This document shows positions 1 to 8,646 of a stretch of 64,000 bases of DNA, in pieces. The stretch lies in NCBI GenBank assembly GCA_900323505.1, contig OOIN01000047.1:310001-374000 (forward strand), written 5' to 3'. The stretch comes from Ustilago trichophora. Lineage: Eukaryota; Basidiomycota; Ustilaginomycetes; Ustilaginales; Ustilaginaceae. The translations under genes were made by a program, and so were the position numbers. The notes beneath the pieces are model-generated. The model had not been told where the DNA came from, ran no database searches, and worked only from the letters and a program-made list of their open reading frames with translations. Position 1 is the stretch's first letter. Each line of letters starts with the position of its first letter.

Positions 1-858
1 GGGGGGAGGGATACGTTTGCGACCAGCGTAGGCGAGCGCCTCGTCCCTGTCCATGGTGACGGGACCAGGCCTGGTGGTGCCTTCGGGAGTCGAGAGCTTG
101 CCAGTGACAGGGTCACGGTGACCAGGGAAGTCGATAGCAATGACCTTGCCAGCATTGATGTCGATGACGGGGTAGAAGTCCATGGGGTGGGCGTAGAGGT
201 TCTCGTGCTCGCTCTTGCGGGCGTAGACGAGGCACTGCTGGACACGGATCTTCTTGTCAAATCGGTCATCATAGCCGAGCGACCAACCATCGGCCCAGAG
301 GTTCTCAGGCTCGATACCGACCTCTCGAGCGATGGCAACGACGCGAGGGTCAGATCGGAGGATGTCCTCAGCTTCGTTGACCTCTTCGGGGGTTAGACCG
401 GGCTGGACACCCTCATCGAGCTTCTTGATGCTCTCAACCTTACCGAGGGTGTCGGCGGTCGAGGGAGCGTACTTGCCATCGCGGCCGGGGAGGGGGAGGT
501 CGTTTGCGATAGCGACATTGACCTCGTAGGTGTCACCAGTGATGACATCGACTACCTGGGCCTCAGCACGTCGATTGAGGAGCTGGCGAGCGCTCTTGTC
601 GTCGAGCTTGGTTCCGCGGGGCAGAGGCAGACCGAGCGCATACAGCACTGCAGCCTTGGGAGGAGGGATGAGCAGCGAACTGCAGAATTTGATGGCCTTG
701 ACCGAAGTGCGGACTGCGAAGTGGCTTCGCACGATCAGCGAGACGGCGGCGAGCTCTGAGGCAGTCAGAGGATCGAGAGGGTGGTGGTCGAGCTGCAGAC
801 CAGACTGGCGAGCAGCTCCCGAGGGATTAAACGAATGAGACTGTGTGGAAGACATCAT
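1..858 (-). CDS. copper amine oxidase, N-terminal part (runs off window)
   Basis: The frame starts at an ATG at 858 (a second ATG follows at once at 855) and stays open to base 1, giving 286 N-terminal residues. The translation matches the N2/N3 domains that precede the catalytic domain of copper/topaquinone amine oxidases: an opening segment with HHPLDPLTASE, then VYARKSEHENLYAHPMDFYP, then the DINAGKVIAIDFPGHRD region. Family enzymes oxidise primary amines to aldehydes with release of ammonia and hydrogen peroxide. The topaquinone Tyr and copper His residues would lie outside the window, so activity cannot be judged. No signal peptide is visible, so a cytosolic or peroxisomal site is likely. 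The next gene on the same strand is an aldehyde dehydrogenase, the natural next step. The family call is firm; the substrate is unknown. Confidence 0.88.
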   Translation of the reverse strand, partial: MMSSTQSHSFNPSGAARQSGLQLDHHPLDPLTASELAAVSLIVRSHFAVRTSVKAIKFCSSLLIPPPKAAVLYALGLPLPRGTKLDDKSARQLLNRRAEAQVVDVITGDTYEVNVAIANDLPLPGRDGKYAPSTADTLGKVESIKKLDEGVQPGLTPEEVNEAEDILRSDPRVVAIAREVGIEPENLWADGWSLGYDDRFDKKIRVQQCLVYARKSEHENLYAHPMDFYPVIDINAGKVIAIDFPGHRDPVTGKLSTPEGTTRPGPVTMDRDEALAYAGRKRIPPP

Positions 859-1346
859 AGCGAGCTAGACGGCAACAATGACATACAGAGTCTGGGATAT
901 GATGCTGGGAAGTCTGCAAACCAAAGGAAGAGGAGCTAGTATGCCTGAGGTGAGGTATTTTAGCCTGTGCTGATGATCTACACGTGTCTTGAGAGCAGAG
1001 TGCAAGGGATGTAGAACAATTTGGGTTGAGGGTAAAGGGGAAGGAATGAGAAGGGCTGAGGGTTGGGTTGAGGCATTATATCTCGAAGCCAGCGATGCAC
1101 TCCAATCACTATACTCACCGTGCGATTCTTGGCTTGTGTAAGATGTAGGTCAGCGATGTCGTGGTACCGGCTGGCAGCAGCGATTGGCACGGCTGAGGCG
1201 CTAACCGCAAGCACAATGGCTCGCGGGAGCGAATTTGGCTCAGGCTCTTGCAAAAATCGTGCGGGAATCAAGGGACCATCCAAGCACGTTGCAGAGGGGG
1301 GAACCTAGCTAGACGAGACTCGGTAGTGCCGCGGAAGAGCTCGGGG

Positions 1347-1384
1347 GATAAGCCGGGTGAGGGGTAAAAAGTGCTTAACGAGGT
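1347..1384 (+). promoter_or_regulatory. GATA-containing module, copy 1
   Basis: GATAAGCCGGG at 1347-1357 is followed 14 bases later by GTGCTTAACGAGGT (1371-1384), which runs into TTATCG, an inverted GATA core. The same 14 bases recur at 1924-1937, again next to a GATAAGCC motif. GATA cores are the known binding sites of fungal nitrogen regulators of the AreA/Nit2 type. That such a factor acts here is an inference. Confidence 0.45.
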
Positions 1385-1923
1385 TATCGTTGCTCCTTGC
1401 GGGGCAGTACAGTGCGGCTCTTTGTGATTGGATAACGCTTGGAGAAAAGCTGTACTATGTGGAGTGTTACAGGCGAGTGCATATGGGCAACAGTGAGCCG
1501 ATGAGCAGACTACATTACATTCAAATTGGACCAATGGTAAAGCAATTTAGCACTAAGGGGGATCGCATGACCAAGAAAGCGAGTCGAGCGAAACGGAGAG
1601 GGTGGAATCACTGATACGGAAACACCTTGTTTCTGTGATACTGCAACCTTGGCACACGGGCAAGGCTGCGACCTAGCGTTCTTGGCTGAGACTGCTGGCA
1701 ACGTCACAAGCCGCAGAAAGGCACGAGGGCAGTTCGGTAGCCCACAGGCAGAGAATAGTGTAGCGAAATTGCCTCTCCTGGGCGCACGAGAGAGCATGGT
1801 TGGGCACTTTGACGAAGCGTTGTTCGAAATCGCTCGGAGCCAAGCCCTGCCCGCCCCGCCCAGTCTAGACGGCAGCAGCTGCAGAAGAGGAGGGGTTTCA
1901 GCCAGAGAAGCTCGTCAGGGAGG

Positions 1924-1950
1924 GTGCTTAACGAGGTAGCGGCTTATCAG
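1924..1950 (-). promoter_or_regulatory. GATA-containing module, copy 2
   Basis: GTGCTTAACGAGGT (1924-1937) is an exact copy of 1371-1384. Directly after it, the minus strand of 1939-1950 reads CTGATAAGCCGC. Pairing the same 14-mer with the same GATA motif twice, 550 bases apart, suggests a duplicated regulatory module upstream of the amine oxidase. Confidence 0.45.
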
Positions 1951-2024
1951 TGTTTAGTGTGATGCGATCGGCTTAAGAGCAGTGTCGTTCAAACACCTCG
2001 TGACACTTTGCACGAAGCGGCACC

Positions 2025-2035
2025 TGATAAGCCGG
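2025..2035 (+). promoter_or_regulatory. GATA-type motif TGATAAGCCGG
   Basis: This is the third occurrence of the extended motif in the spacer between amine oxidase and aldehyde dehydrogenase. It lies just before the poly-T tract. Confidence 0.4.
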
Positions 2036-2303
2036 TCAAATTCCGAGAAGCGGGTTCACTTCCTTTTTTTTTTTTTTTTTTTTTTTATTTAATTAATTTT
2101 TGTTGCGGGGGACATTTTTCCCCCACCCCCCATCAAGCACACTACACTCAATTCGGAATTGCTCAATTCTACCAACTGATGATCACTTTCTGCGAAGCTG
2201 GGCACTGTAATAGGGGCATTGATGACACAAGGGTCTCACTGCACTGCAGACAGACGAAGAAATGATTTGTTTTTGATTGAAGCAGGAATTATGGAGTAAA
2301 CAT

Positions 2304-3866
2304 TCAGAGCTTGGGAAGAGGCCAGTCGAGCTTCTCGCCATAATTCCAGTGAATCGCCTTGACATCGCAGTAGGCCTTGATCGCGTCCACGCCCAGCTCT
2401 CGTCCAAATCCACTCGCCTTCATGCCACCGAAAGGAACAGAGTTGCTAAGTGCTACATAGTTGTTGACCCATACGGTACCTGCATCGATGGCAGAGACCA
2501 TGCGCTGAATCTGGCTTGCGTTTTCCGAAAAGACACCTGCACCAAGACCGTATTCTGTCTCATTGGCGAGCTTGACCGCCTCCTCTTCTGTGCTGAATTT
2601 GGCGACGGCGAGCACGGGACCAAAGATCTCCTCGTCTACAATGCGCATTCCCTTGCGGCAGCCGGAGAAGATGGTGGGCTCGACGAAAAAGCCCTTGTTG
2701 AATCTGGCGTCGGGGCCGCTCCATGCCTTGCCGCCAACTTCGACCTTGGCGCCCTGACGCTTGCCTGATTCGATCATGTCGAGGATCTTTTCCTGCTGCT
2801 GCTTGCTCACTTGAGGACCTTGGAAGGTGAGCTCGTGGAACGGGTCACCCACTTTGTGTGCCTTGAAGGCCGCAACGAGCTGCGACATGAAGTTGTCGTA
2901 GATCTTGTCTTGAACAAAGAGGCGCGAGCCGGCAGTGCAGTCTTGGCCTTGGTTGAAGAGGATTCCGAGGCACACCCATCGCACGGCCTGCTCAATGTCG
3001 GCACTCTCAAAGACCACTACGGGCGACTTGCCGCCGAGCTCGAGGGTGACCTTCTTCATGTTGCTTTCCGCGGCCGCCTTCATGATGCGCTTTCCGGTGG
3101 CAGTCGAGCCGGTGAAGGCGACCTTCTGGATGTCCATGTGTCTCGAGATGGCCTCACCGACTTCGGCACCATATCCGTTGACAACACTGATGACACCAGC
3201 AGGGAATCCAGCCTCGACAGAGAGCTGGGCGAGCTTGAGCGCGGTCAAAGGTGTCTGTTCAGCAGGTTTGAGGATGACACAGTTACCCGCTGCGAGGGCA
3301 GGGCCCAACTTCCAGGCAGCCATCTGAATTGGGTAGTTCCAAGGGATGATCTGTCCACAGATACCAAGCGGCTCAATGCGGGTGTAGGCGATCTTTTCAC
3401 CTTCGGTCTGTTCGATGGTCTTGCCCTCGATTTTGTCGGCCAGACCACCGTAGTAACGCAGGCATCCTGCCGAGTCAGGAACGTCGAAAGCGCTAGCCAT
3501 CCAGACAGGCTTGCCGTTGTCCATACTCTCGAGCTCTGACAACTCGTCGAGATGCTTGTCGACGAGATCGGCAAATTTGAGCAGCAGCTGAGAGCGCTGT
3601 GTCGGTGTCGACTTCTTGCCCCAAGTCGTGTTGAATGCAGTACGAGCAGCTTTCACTGCAGCTTCGATGTCAGCAGAGCCGCCGAGAGCAAGCGTGCAGA
3701 GCTTCTCGCCAGTGGCAGGGTTGACTGAGTCGAAGGTCTTGCCAGACGCAGAGGTGTGAAAAGCATTGTTGATGAAGATACCGGAGGGAACTTGCCACTT
3801 GTTGCCAGTAGGGGTGGAAATGGTGACTGGCGTGGGCGCGCTTGATGCTGCTTGTTGGGTGGTCAT
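2304..3866 (-). CDS. NAD(P)-dependent aldehyde dehydrogenase
   Basis: This is a 520-residue aldehyde dehydrogenase of usual length for the class 1/2 family. It oxidises aldehydes to carboxylic acids using NAD(P). Visible landmarks are PWNYP at 175-179, the cofactor-loop motif GSTATG at 253-258, the general base Glu276 in LELGGKSP, the catalytic Cys310 in GQDCTAG, and EEIFGPV and PFGG-type segments near the C-terminus. The first 25 residues are polar with no clear targeting signal, so the cytosol is most likely. The neighbours are a copper amine oxidase downstream on the same strand and a divergent APC-family permease. It probably removes the aldehyde made by the oxidase (inference). Smut fungi have known indole-3-acetaldehyde dehydrogenases in this superfamily. 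I cannot tell from the sequence whether this is one of them. Confidence 0.95.
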   Translation of the reverse strand: MTTQQAASSAPTPVTISTPTGNKWQVPSGIFINNAFHTSASGKTFDSVNPATGEKLCTLALGGSADIEAAVKAARTAFNTTWGKKSTPTQRSQLLLKFADLVDKHLDELSELESMDNGKPVWMASAFDVPDSAGCLRYYGGLADKIEGKTIEQTEGEKIAYTRIEPLGICGQIIPWNYPIQMAAWKLGPALAAGNCVILKPAEQTPLTALKLAQLSVEAGFPAGVISVVNGYGAEVGEAISRHMDIQKVAFTGSTATGKRIMKAAAESNMKKVTLELGGKSPVVVFESADIEQAVRWVCLGILFNQGQDCTAGSRLFVQDKIYDNFMSQLVAAFKAHKVGDPFHELTFQGPQVSKQQQEKILDMIESGKRQGAKVEVGGKAWSGPDARFNKGFFVEPTIFSGCRKGMRIVDEEIFGPVLAVAKFSTEEEAVKLANETEYGLGAGVFSENASQIQRMVSAIDAGTVWVNNYVALSNSVPFGGMKASGFGRELGVDAIKAYCDVKAIHWNYGEKLDWPLPKL

Positions 3867-4830
3867 ATTGCTGAGCGGTTCTGGTTGCCAAGCGGTTCTG
3901 GTTTGCTCGGTCGATTCGATGAAAGATTGGAAGAAAGAGAGCGCAACAGGTGATGATCGTTTCTGGCGTTCTTTTGTAAGACGATGATGGTCTAGCTCTC
4001 AGAACTGAGGAAGACATGGGAACAGAGTCCAAAAGTCTCAAGCCCGGACAAGACGGCAGGATCCTTGGTCCAGCCTCGGAATTTCGGACTGGCAACAGCT
4101 TTGGCGCACAGACGCTTGACGACAGAATCCTGTGGAGGCACGTTCGAGCACTGTTCGACTTGGCTGCACTTTGATTTTGACAGTTGATTGACACTACAGC
4201 GATACGCGCTCTTCCCAGAGCCTCTCAAACGAAGCTCGTGATGAAAGCAACCTTGTCCCAACCTGGGAGCAAATGATGCCCACTTGGCGTGCATCCGGAT
4301 GAGTCTGTCAAATGCCTTGATGAGGAGCATACGCCGACACCACAGAGCTTCCGATATTCGCGATACTTTGTAAGCAACTTGAAAAGGCCTCCTGATCGGG
4401 CTCACTGTTGGCTGGCTTCCGGACCTTGAGAAGAGCTTAACGATGTCAAGAACTTGACAAGCTTCATGCTCAAGCTTGGTGGCTAGAGCGCTTAGCGCGC
4501 TGTAGAGCGCCTCAAGCGGTCAAAGGAAAGTGACAACATAGGGAGGAGAGCAGTGTTTGGCTTCTGACATTTCCGAGTTGCTTTGAGGATTAGCAGGTCT
4601 TGTATTCTCGTTAAGACATTTGAAATAACCACATGCTGGAATTGAAATCGCGGCGAAATAGACTCTTGGGGTTCTTTGGCCCAAGATAGCGAGAGAGAGT
4701 GAGAGAGGAGGCAATTTTGCCAATTTAGCGCCTCTTGGCAATCTTCCCATGTGTGATACACTGTGCCTAGACTCGTTCGCCTTGGCAGGCTGAGCTTTTC
4801 CATCAACACTATCTTTTGCAAAAGTTATTC

Positions 4831-4840
4831 TGATAAGCCA
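4831..4840 (+). promoter_or_regulatory. GATA-type motif TGATAAGCCA
   Basis: This is the fourth occurrence of the extended GATAAGCC motif, here in the divergent promoter between aldehyde dehydrogenase and permease. It ties both sides of the cluster to the same candidate regulator (inference). Confidence 0.35.
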
Positions 4841-5423
4841 GCCAGGCAAAATCCAAGGGCCTTCTTGCTGGATTACGTCCTCAACATTAAAATACTGAGC
4901 TGAAACAGATGTCGCTGATTGTACTGTATTTCTGGAATACGACTGAACCTATTCTGTGAAGCAGTGCTTGAATACATGTCGGGGTGATGGCAAAAGCACA
5001 GGAACAAAAAAAAAACCACCCCCCCATTAGAGCTGCACATGCACATGGTTTTACTGTACGTCGGTCTTTGAACACGGTGGACTGCCACAGTGCGACGACC
5101 GAGTCATTTTCGCTCTCTCTCCCCTTATCTTTGCCGCGGGTGAATCAGTTTACCCCGCGCTGCAGCCTCGCATCCTTATCCATTCAATCTGACCAGCGAC
5201 TTTGTATATCTGTTTCAAGACTCGTCTAGAAGGCGATATACACTTCTGATTGGATAGCCGTTGACTCGTTTTGTTCGATTTGATGGACATGATTGGTCCT
5301 CCCATTCTGGTCTGCCTGAACAACGATCGTAACACCCTTGCAAACACTGCTCCTTGGCCGGTCCTAGGCGTCTTGTGAGTGTGTATCCCAAAACTCTGCA
5401 GAGATACGAAATGAGCGTGGACA

Positions 5424-5455
5424 TGTACTGTACTGTACTGTACTGTACTGTACTG
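5424..5455. repeat. TGTAC pentamer microsatellite (about 6 units)
   Basis: Six tandem TGTAC units followed by TG. Similar arrays occur at 34055-34077, 42561-42592 and, degenerate, 44521-44560. Confidence 0.95.
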
Positions 5456-5738
5456 CAATAGCTTTGACTCTTGATCAAGGAGCAATGCCACCTGACCATG
5501 CCCTGCACATCTTCGGCTCCTCCTATCCGATGTTCATCACCACTCTCCCGTTGTATGATTTCATCCTTTCTCGCATATCTTACCCTCCTCCCGGTCCAGC
5601 CCGCAGAGCAATGTGACCGTATCAACATGACCTTATCAGTGTGGGGCTGCGTTTGGAGCTCCGAAATCACAATTGGTTTGAGGTTGCCGCCGATTCGTGC
5701 CGCTCTCGCATACTTGCATTCTGTGTCTGTGCTGCAAC

Positions 5739-5782
5739 TCTCTCTCTCTCTCTCTCTCTCTTCCCCCCTCTCTCTCTCTCTG
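5739..5782. repeat. CT dinucleotide tract
   Basis: CT repeats interrupted by a short TTCCCCC block. The tract lies about 830 bases before the permease ATG, so it may be promoter or leader DNA. Confidence 0.95.
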
Positions 5783-6615
5783 TTTTATCCCTGACTCGCA
5801 CACGACCGCCGTTCTGGACCCCGAGGCGCTATCTTCCTTCAATGACCCAGCGCATGACCAGTGTCCACTCGCTCACAAGACCTCGTTAAGCGTCTACGAC
5901 ATCCAAGTGCAAGATAGGCATCACACCAACACAACCTCTTTGATCCTGTCCGCCTGAGACACCTTCGACGTTCTCTTTACGCTCCGCTCTTGCCGTATCA
6001 CAAGAATCTCAACTCTCCCTGGATTCGCGTTCCTGAGCACTCATTCACCACCTGTCCCCGCACTACTGCTCCCTTCCCTCCGCTTGCTGCTTATCGCTTT
6101 CCCTTGTCCTTCGTCAAGTCTTGCCTTCCGACATCGATCATAGACACCCTTGCTCGCTTCTCACTGGTACATTGTGTTTTGTCAAGCTGCATCTCTAGCC
6201 CGACCCACTGCAAGCTTCAGAGGCTCATCCGAACATCCTCTTATACCAACGCTCCTGTCACGTTCCTTGATCAGCCGCTCCCTGGATATCCCATCACCTC
6301 ACTCACACCAAGGACGCTTCCTTAGAACCATACCTCTCTTCATCGACACACCTGCTCCCCTCAATCTGCAAGTCACCCAGTACATTCTTATCACGTCGCT
6401 CTCCACCGTGCGAGATCGATCCGAATCTACCATACATACTTTTTCAAAGTATACCTCCGTTTAGTGAATGATCGCAGCTCCGCAAACTTCGACGTTTGCT
6501 TGGTTCTTGTTTGCAGACCATCCCTCTCACCGGTGTCTGCCGTTCAAAGGCTCCTGAAGCCCTACCCTTCCTTTATCCCTTTCTTTAAAGTCAAACATCC
6601 ATCAACGTTGCTGGT

Positions 6616-8412
6616 ATGGCCAACAACAACAGCTCTTCCTTCTCTCATGATGTCAAAGGCTCTTCGTCTTCCGACATCATCCAACCCAACCAGCCTCATG
6701 CTGCTCCGTTGAACGCCAGCGCCTCTGGCGTCGCCGGCGAAACCACTGCTGGTATCGGTCGCGGCGCGGGCAAGATCCATCTTAGCAAGGACTTCATCGA
6801 GCAAGCCGATGCTGAACTTCTCGCCACCCTCGGTTACAAGCAAGAGTTCAAGCGAGAGTTTTCTTCGCTCGAAGTCTTTGGTATCGCCTTTTCGATCATG
6901 GGTGTCGCACCTTCGATTGCCTCTACACTGATCTATGCGCTTCCCAGTGGTGGACCCGTTAGCATGGTCTGGGGCTGGGCAATCGGTTGTTTCTTCATCG
7001 CATTGACCGGTCTAGCGCTCGGTGATCTTTCCAGTTCGATGCCGACCTCCGGTGGTCTCTACTACTGGACTTATGCACTGTCTAGCCAAAAGTACAGGAG
7101 GTTCCTCTGCTGGACTGTAGGTTACGCCAACACTCTGTCGACCACGTCGGCTGTGGCCAGTATCGACTGGAGTGTCGCCATCATGATCCTCGCCGCAGTT
7201 TCAGTCGGCACCGACGGAAGATATGTTCCTACTGATGCGCATACCTACGGAGTCTACCTTGCCGTCTTGCTGTGTCATGCCATCCTCACCTCCATCGGCA
7301 CTCGAGCCCTGGCGCGTCTTCAGACCGTTGCCACCGTTCTCTGTGCTGGCCTCGCTGTCGCCATCTGCATCGTTCTCGGAACTACGACTCCTTCCGAGTA
7401 TCGCAACACCGCTTCCTACGCTTTCGGTGGATGGTACAACGAGTCGGGCTGGTCCTCTGGAGCGGCATTCCTTTTGGCATTCATGTGTCCAGCTTGGACA
7501 GTGGCCAGCTACGACTCATGTGTCCATATCTCGGAAGAGGCAAGCAATGCTGCCAAGGCAGTACCCATGGGAATCTTTTTCAGTATCGTCTCTAGTGGAA
7601 TTCTCGGCTTTGGCATCATGATTGCCATCACTTTCAACATGGGCACTGATCTCGGACCCATCATCAATTCGGACTACGGACAACCTATGGCAACCATTAT
7701 TCTGAATTCTTGCGGCAAGACAGGCTTCACCATCATTTGGGTGTTTATGATTATCGTCAACTTCATGATGGGCGCCAGTATGAACTTGGCTTCTTCTCGT
7801 CAGATCTTTGCCTTCTCCCGTGATGGTGCCCTTCCTTTCAGCAACTGGGTTTACCGCATCAACAGCTACACCCTTACCCCTGTCAACAGTGCATGGTGGT
7901 CGTCTGCCTGTTCGGCCGTCTTTTGTCTGTTGGGATTGGTCAATGCTGTAGCCGTTGGGGCCGTGTTCTCGCTCTCCGTCATTGGAGCCAGTATCGCCTA
8001 CACCATTCCCATCCTGGCAAGATTGCTGGGTCCGGACGAGCGCTTCAAACCTGGCGTCTGGTACCTCGGCGACTTCTGGAGTAAGACTGTCGCCTGGATC
8101 AGTGCCATCTGGCTTATCTTTATCTCGATCATCGTTTGCCTGCCTAGTTACATTCCTGTGACCGCGGCTGGAGATATGAACTACGCATGCGTGGTAACCG
8201 GCGCCACATTTATCTTTAGCACGTGCTGGTACTACTTCCCCAAATACGGCGGCGTGAATTGGTTCGAAGGACCCAAGAGCAACATCGACGACGAGGAAGT
8301 GGCGGCTCATGAGGTAGCTCAGCAGCTGCAGATCGAGGAGGATGCCAAGAAGGCAAAGTCTCAACAGGAGGAGCTCAATCAGACGGTCGAGGTGGAGGAT
8401 TTCAAAGAGTAA
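6616..8412 (+). CDS. APC-family amino acid / GABA / polyamine permease
   Basis: This 598-residue membrane protein has about 12 hydrophobic segments between residues 80 and 560, with soluble ends rich in Ser and Glu. It resembles the fungal GABA/choline/polyamine permease branch (Uga4, Hnm1, Tpo5-like). The signatures are SSMPTSGGLYYWTY near residue 140, HISEEASNAAKAVP near 305, and FAFSRDGALPFS near 400. Such carriers import small amines or amino acids by proton symport across the plasma or vacuolar membrane. It is divergent from an aldehyde dehydrogenase and near a copper amine oxidase, which favours an amine such as GABA, putrescine or a related compound as substrate (inference). The start was chosen because the preceding DNA is non-coding and the residues that follow are a typical polar N-tail. 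Confidence 0.92.
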   Translation: MANNNSSSFSHDVKGSSSSDIIQPNQPHAAPLNASASGVAGETTAGIGRGAGKIHLSKDFIEQADAELLATLGYKQEFKREFSSLEVFGIAFSIMGVAPSIASTLIYALPSGGPVSMVWGWAIGCFFIALTGLALGDLSSSMPTSGGLYYWTYALSSQKYRRFLCWTVGYANTLSTTSAVASIDWSVAIMILAAVSVGTDGRYVPTDAHTYGVYLAVLLCHAILTSIGTRALARLQTVATVLCAGLAVAICIVLGTTTPSEYRNTASYAFGGWYNESGWSSGAAFLLAFMCPAWTVASYDSCVHISEEASNAAKAVPMGIFFSIVSSGILGFGIMIAITFNMGTDLGPIINSDYGQPMATIILNSCGKTGFTIIWVFMIIVNFMMGASMNLASSRQIFAFSRDGALPFSNWVYRINSYTLTPVNSAWWSSACSAVFCLLGLVNAVAVGAVFSLSVIGASIAYTIPILARLLGPDERFKPGVWYLGDFWSKTVAWISAIWLIFISIIVCLPSYIPVTAAGDMNYACVVTGATFIFSTCWYYFPKYGGVNWFEGPKSNIDDEEVAAHEVAQQLQIEEDAKKAKSQQEELNQTVEVEDFKE

Positions 8413-8646
8413 TGGTCCCTGTTTACGGCGAGTTTTGTCGTGACAGACCAAATCTTCAGTCCGTACCTTGTATCAAGACGTAGATCCCATGCTTTATCAA
8501 TGAAAGTCGTTCGTAACACGATTGGACCTAGGTCTGAAATCTGTCTCAAGAGTGTCGTGCCAATCCATAGAATGAAAGGGTGCCGATCATGTACATTGTC
8601 ACTTCACGAAAGGATGAAAAGGTGACTAGGGTGCCTGCAAAGCATC

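Larger units (their letters stand above)
859..2303. promoter_or_regulatory. 1.4-kb intergenic region, amine oxidase promoter side
   Basis: I see no credible gene here. The small open frames lack family features. The region is upstream of the amine oxidase and downstream of the aldehyde dehydrogenase. It holds three GATAAGCC motifs, a 14-base direct repeat (1371-1384 and 1924-1937) and a poly-T tract near 2064-2087, described separately. Confidence 0.6.
3867..6615. promoter_or_regulatory. 2.7-kb divergent promoter region (ALDH / permease)
   Basis: No gene with family features is visible. The region serves the aldehyde dehydrogenase to the left and the permease to the right. It holds a TGATAAGCCA motif (4831-4840), an inverted CTGATAAGG (5631-5639), a TGTAC pentamer array (5424-5455) and a CT tract (5739-5782). 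The last 600 bases are pyrimidine-rich and probably include the permease leader. An upstream ATG at 6464 opens an 82-codon frame that overlaps the permease start out of frame. Confidence 0.6.

Noticed and set aside
2811..3539. A 242-codon open frame antisense to the aldehyde dehydrogenase
   Set aside because: Shadow of a certain gene, with no domain.
7516..8451. A 311-codon open frame antisense to the permease
   Set aside because: Hydrophilic complement of membrane-segment codons; no motif.
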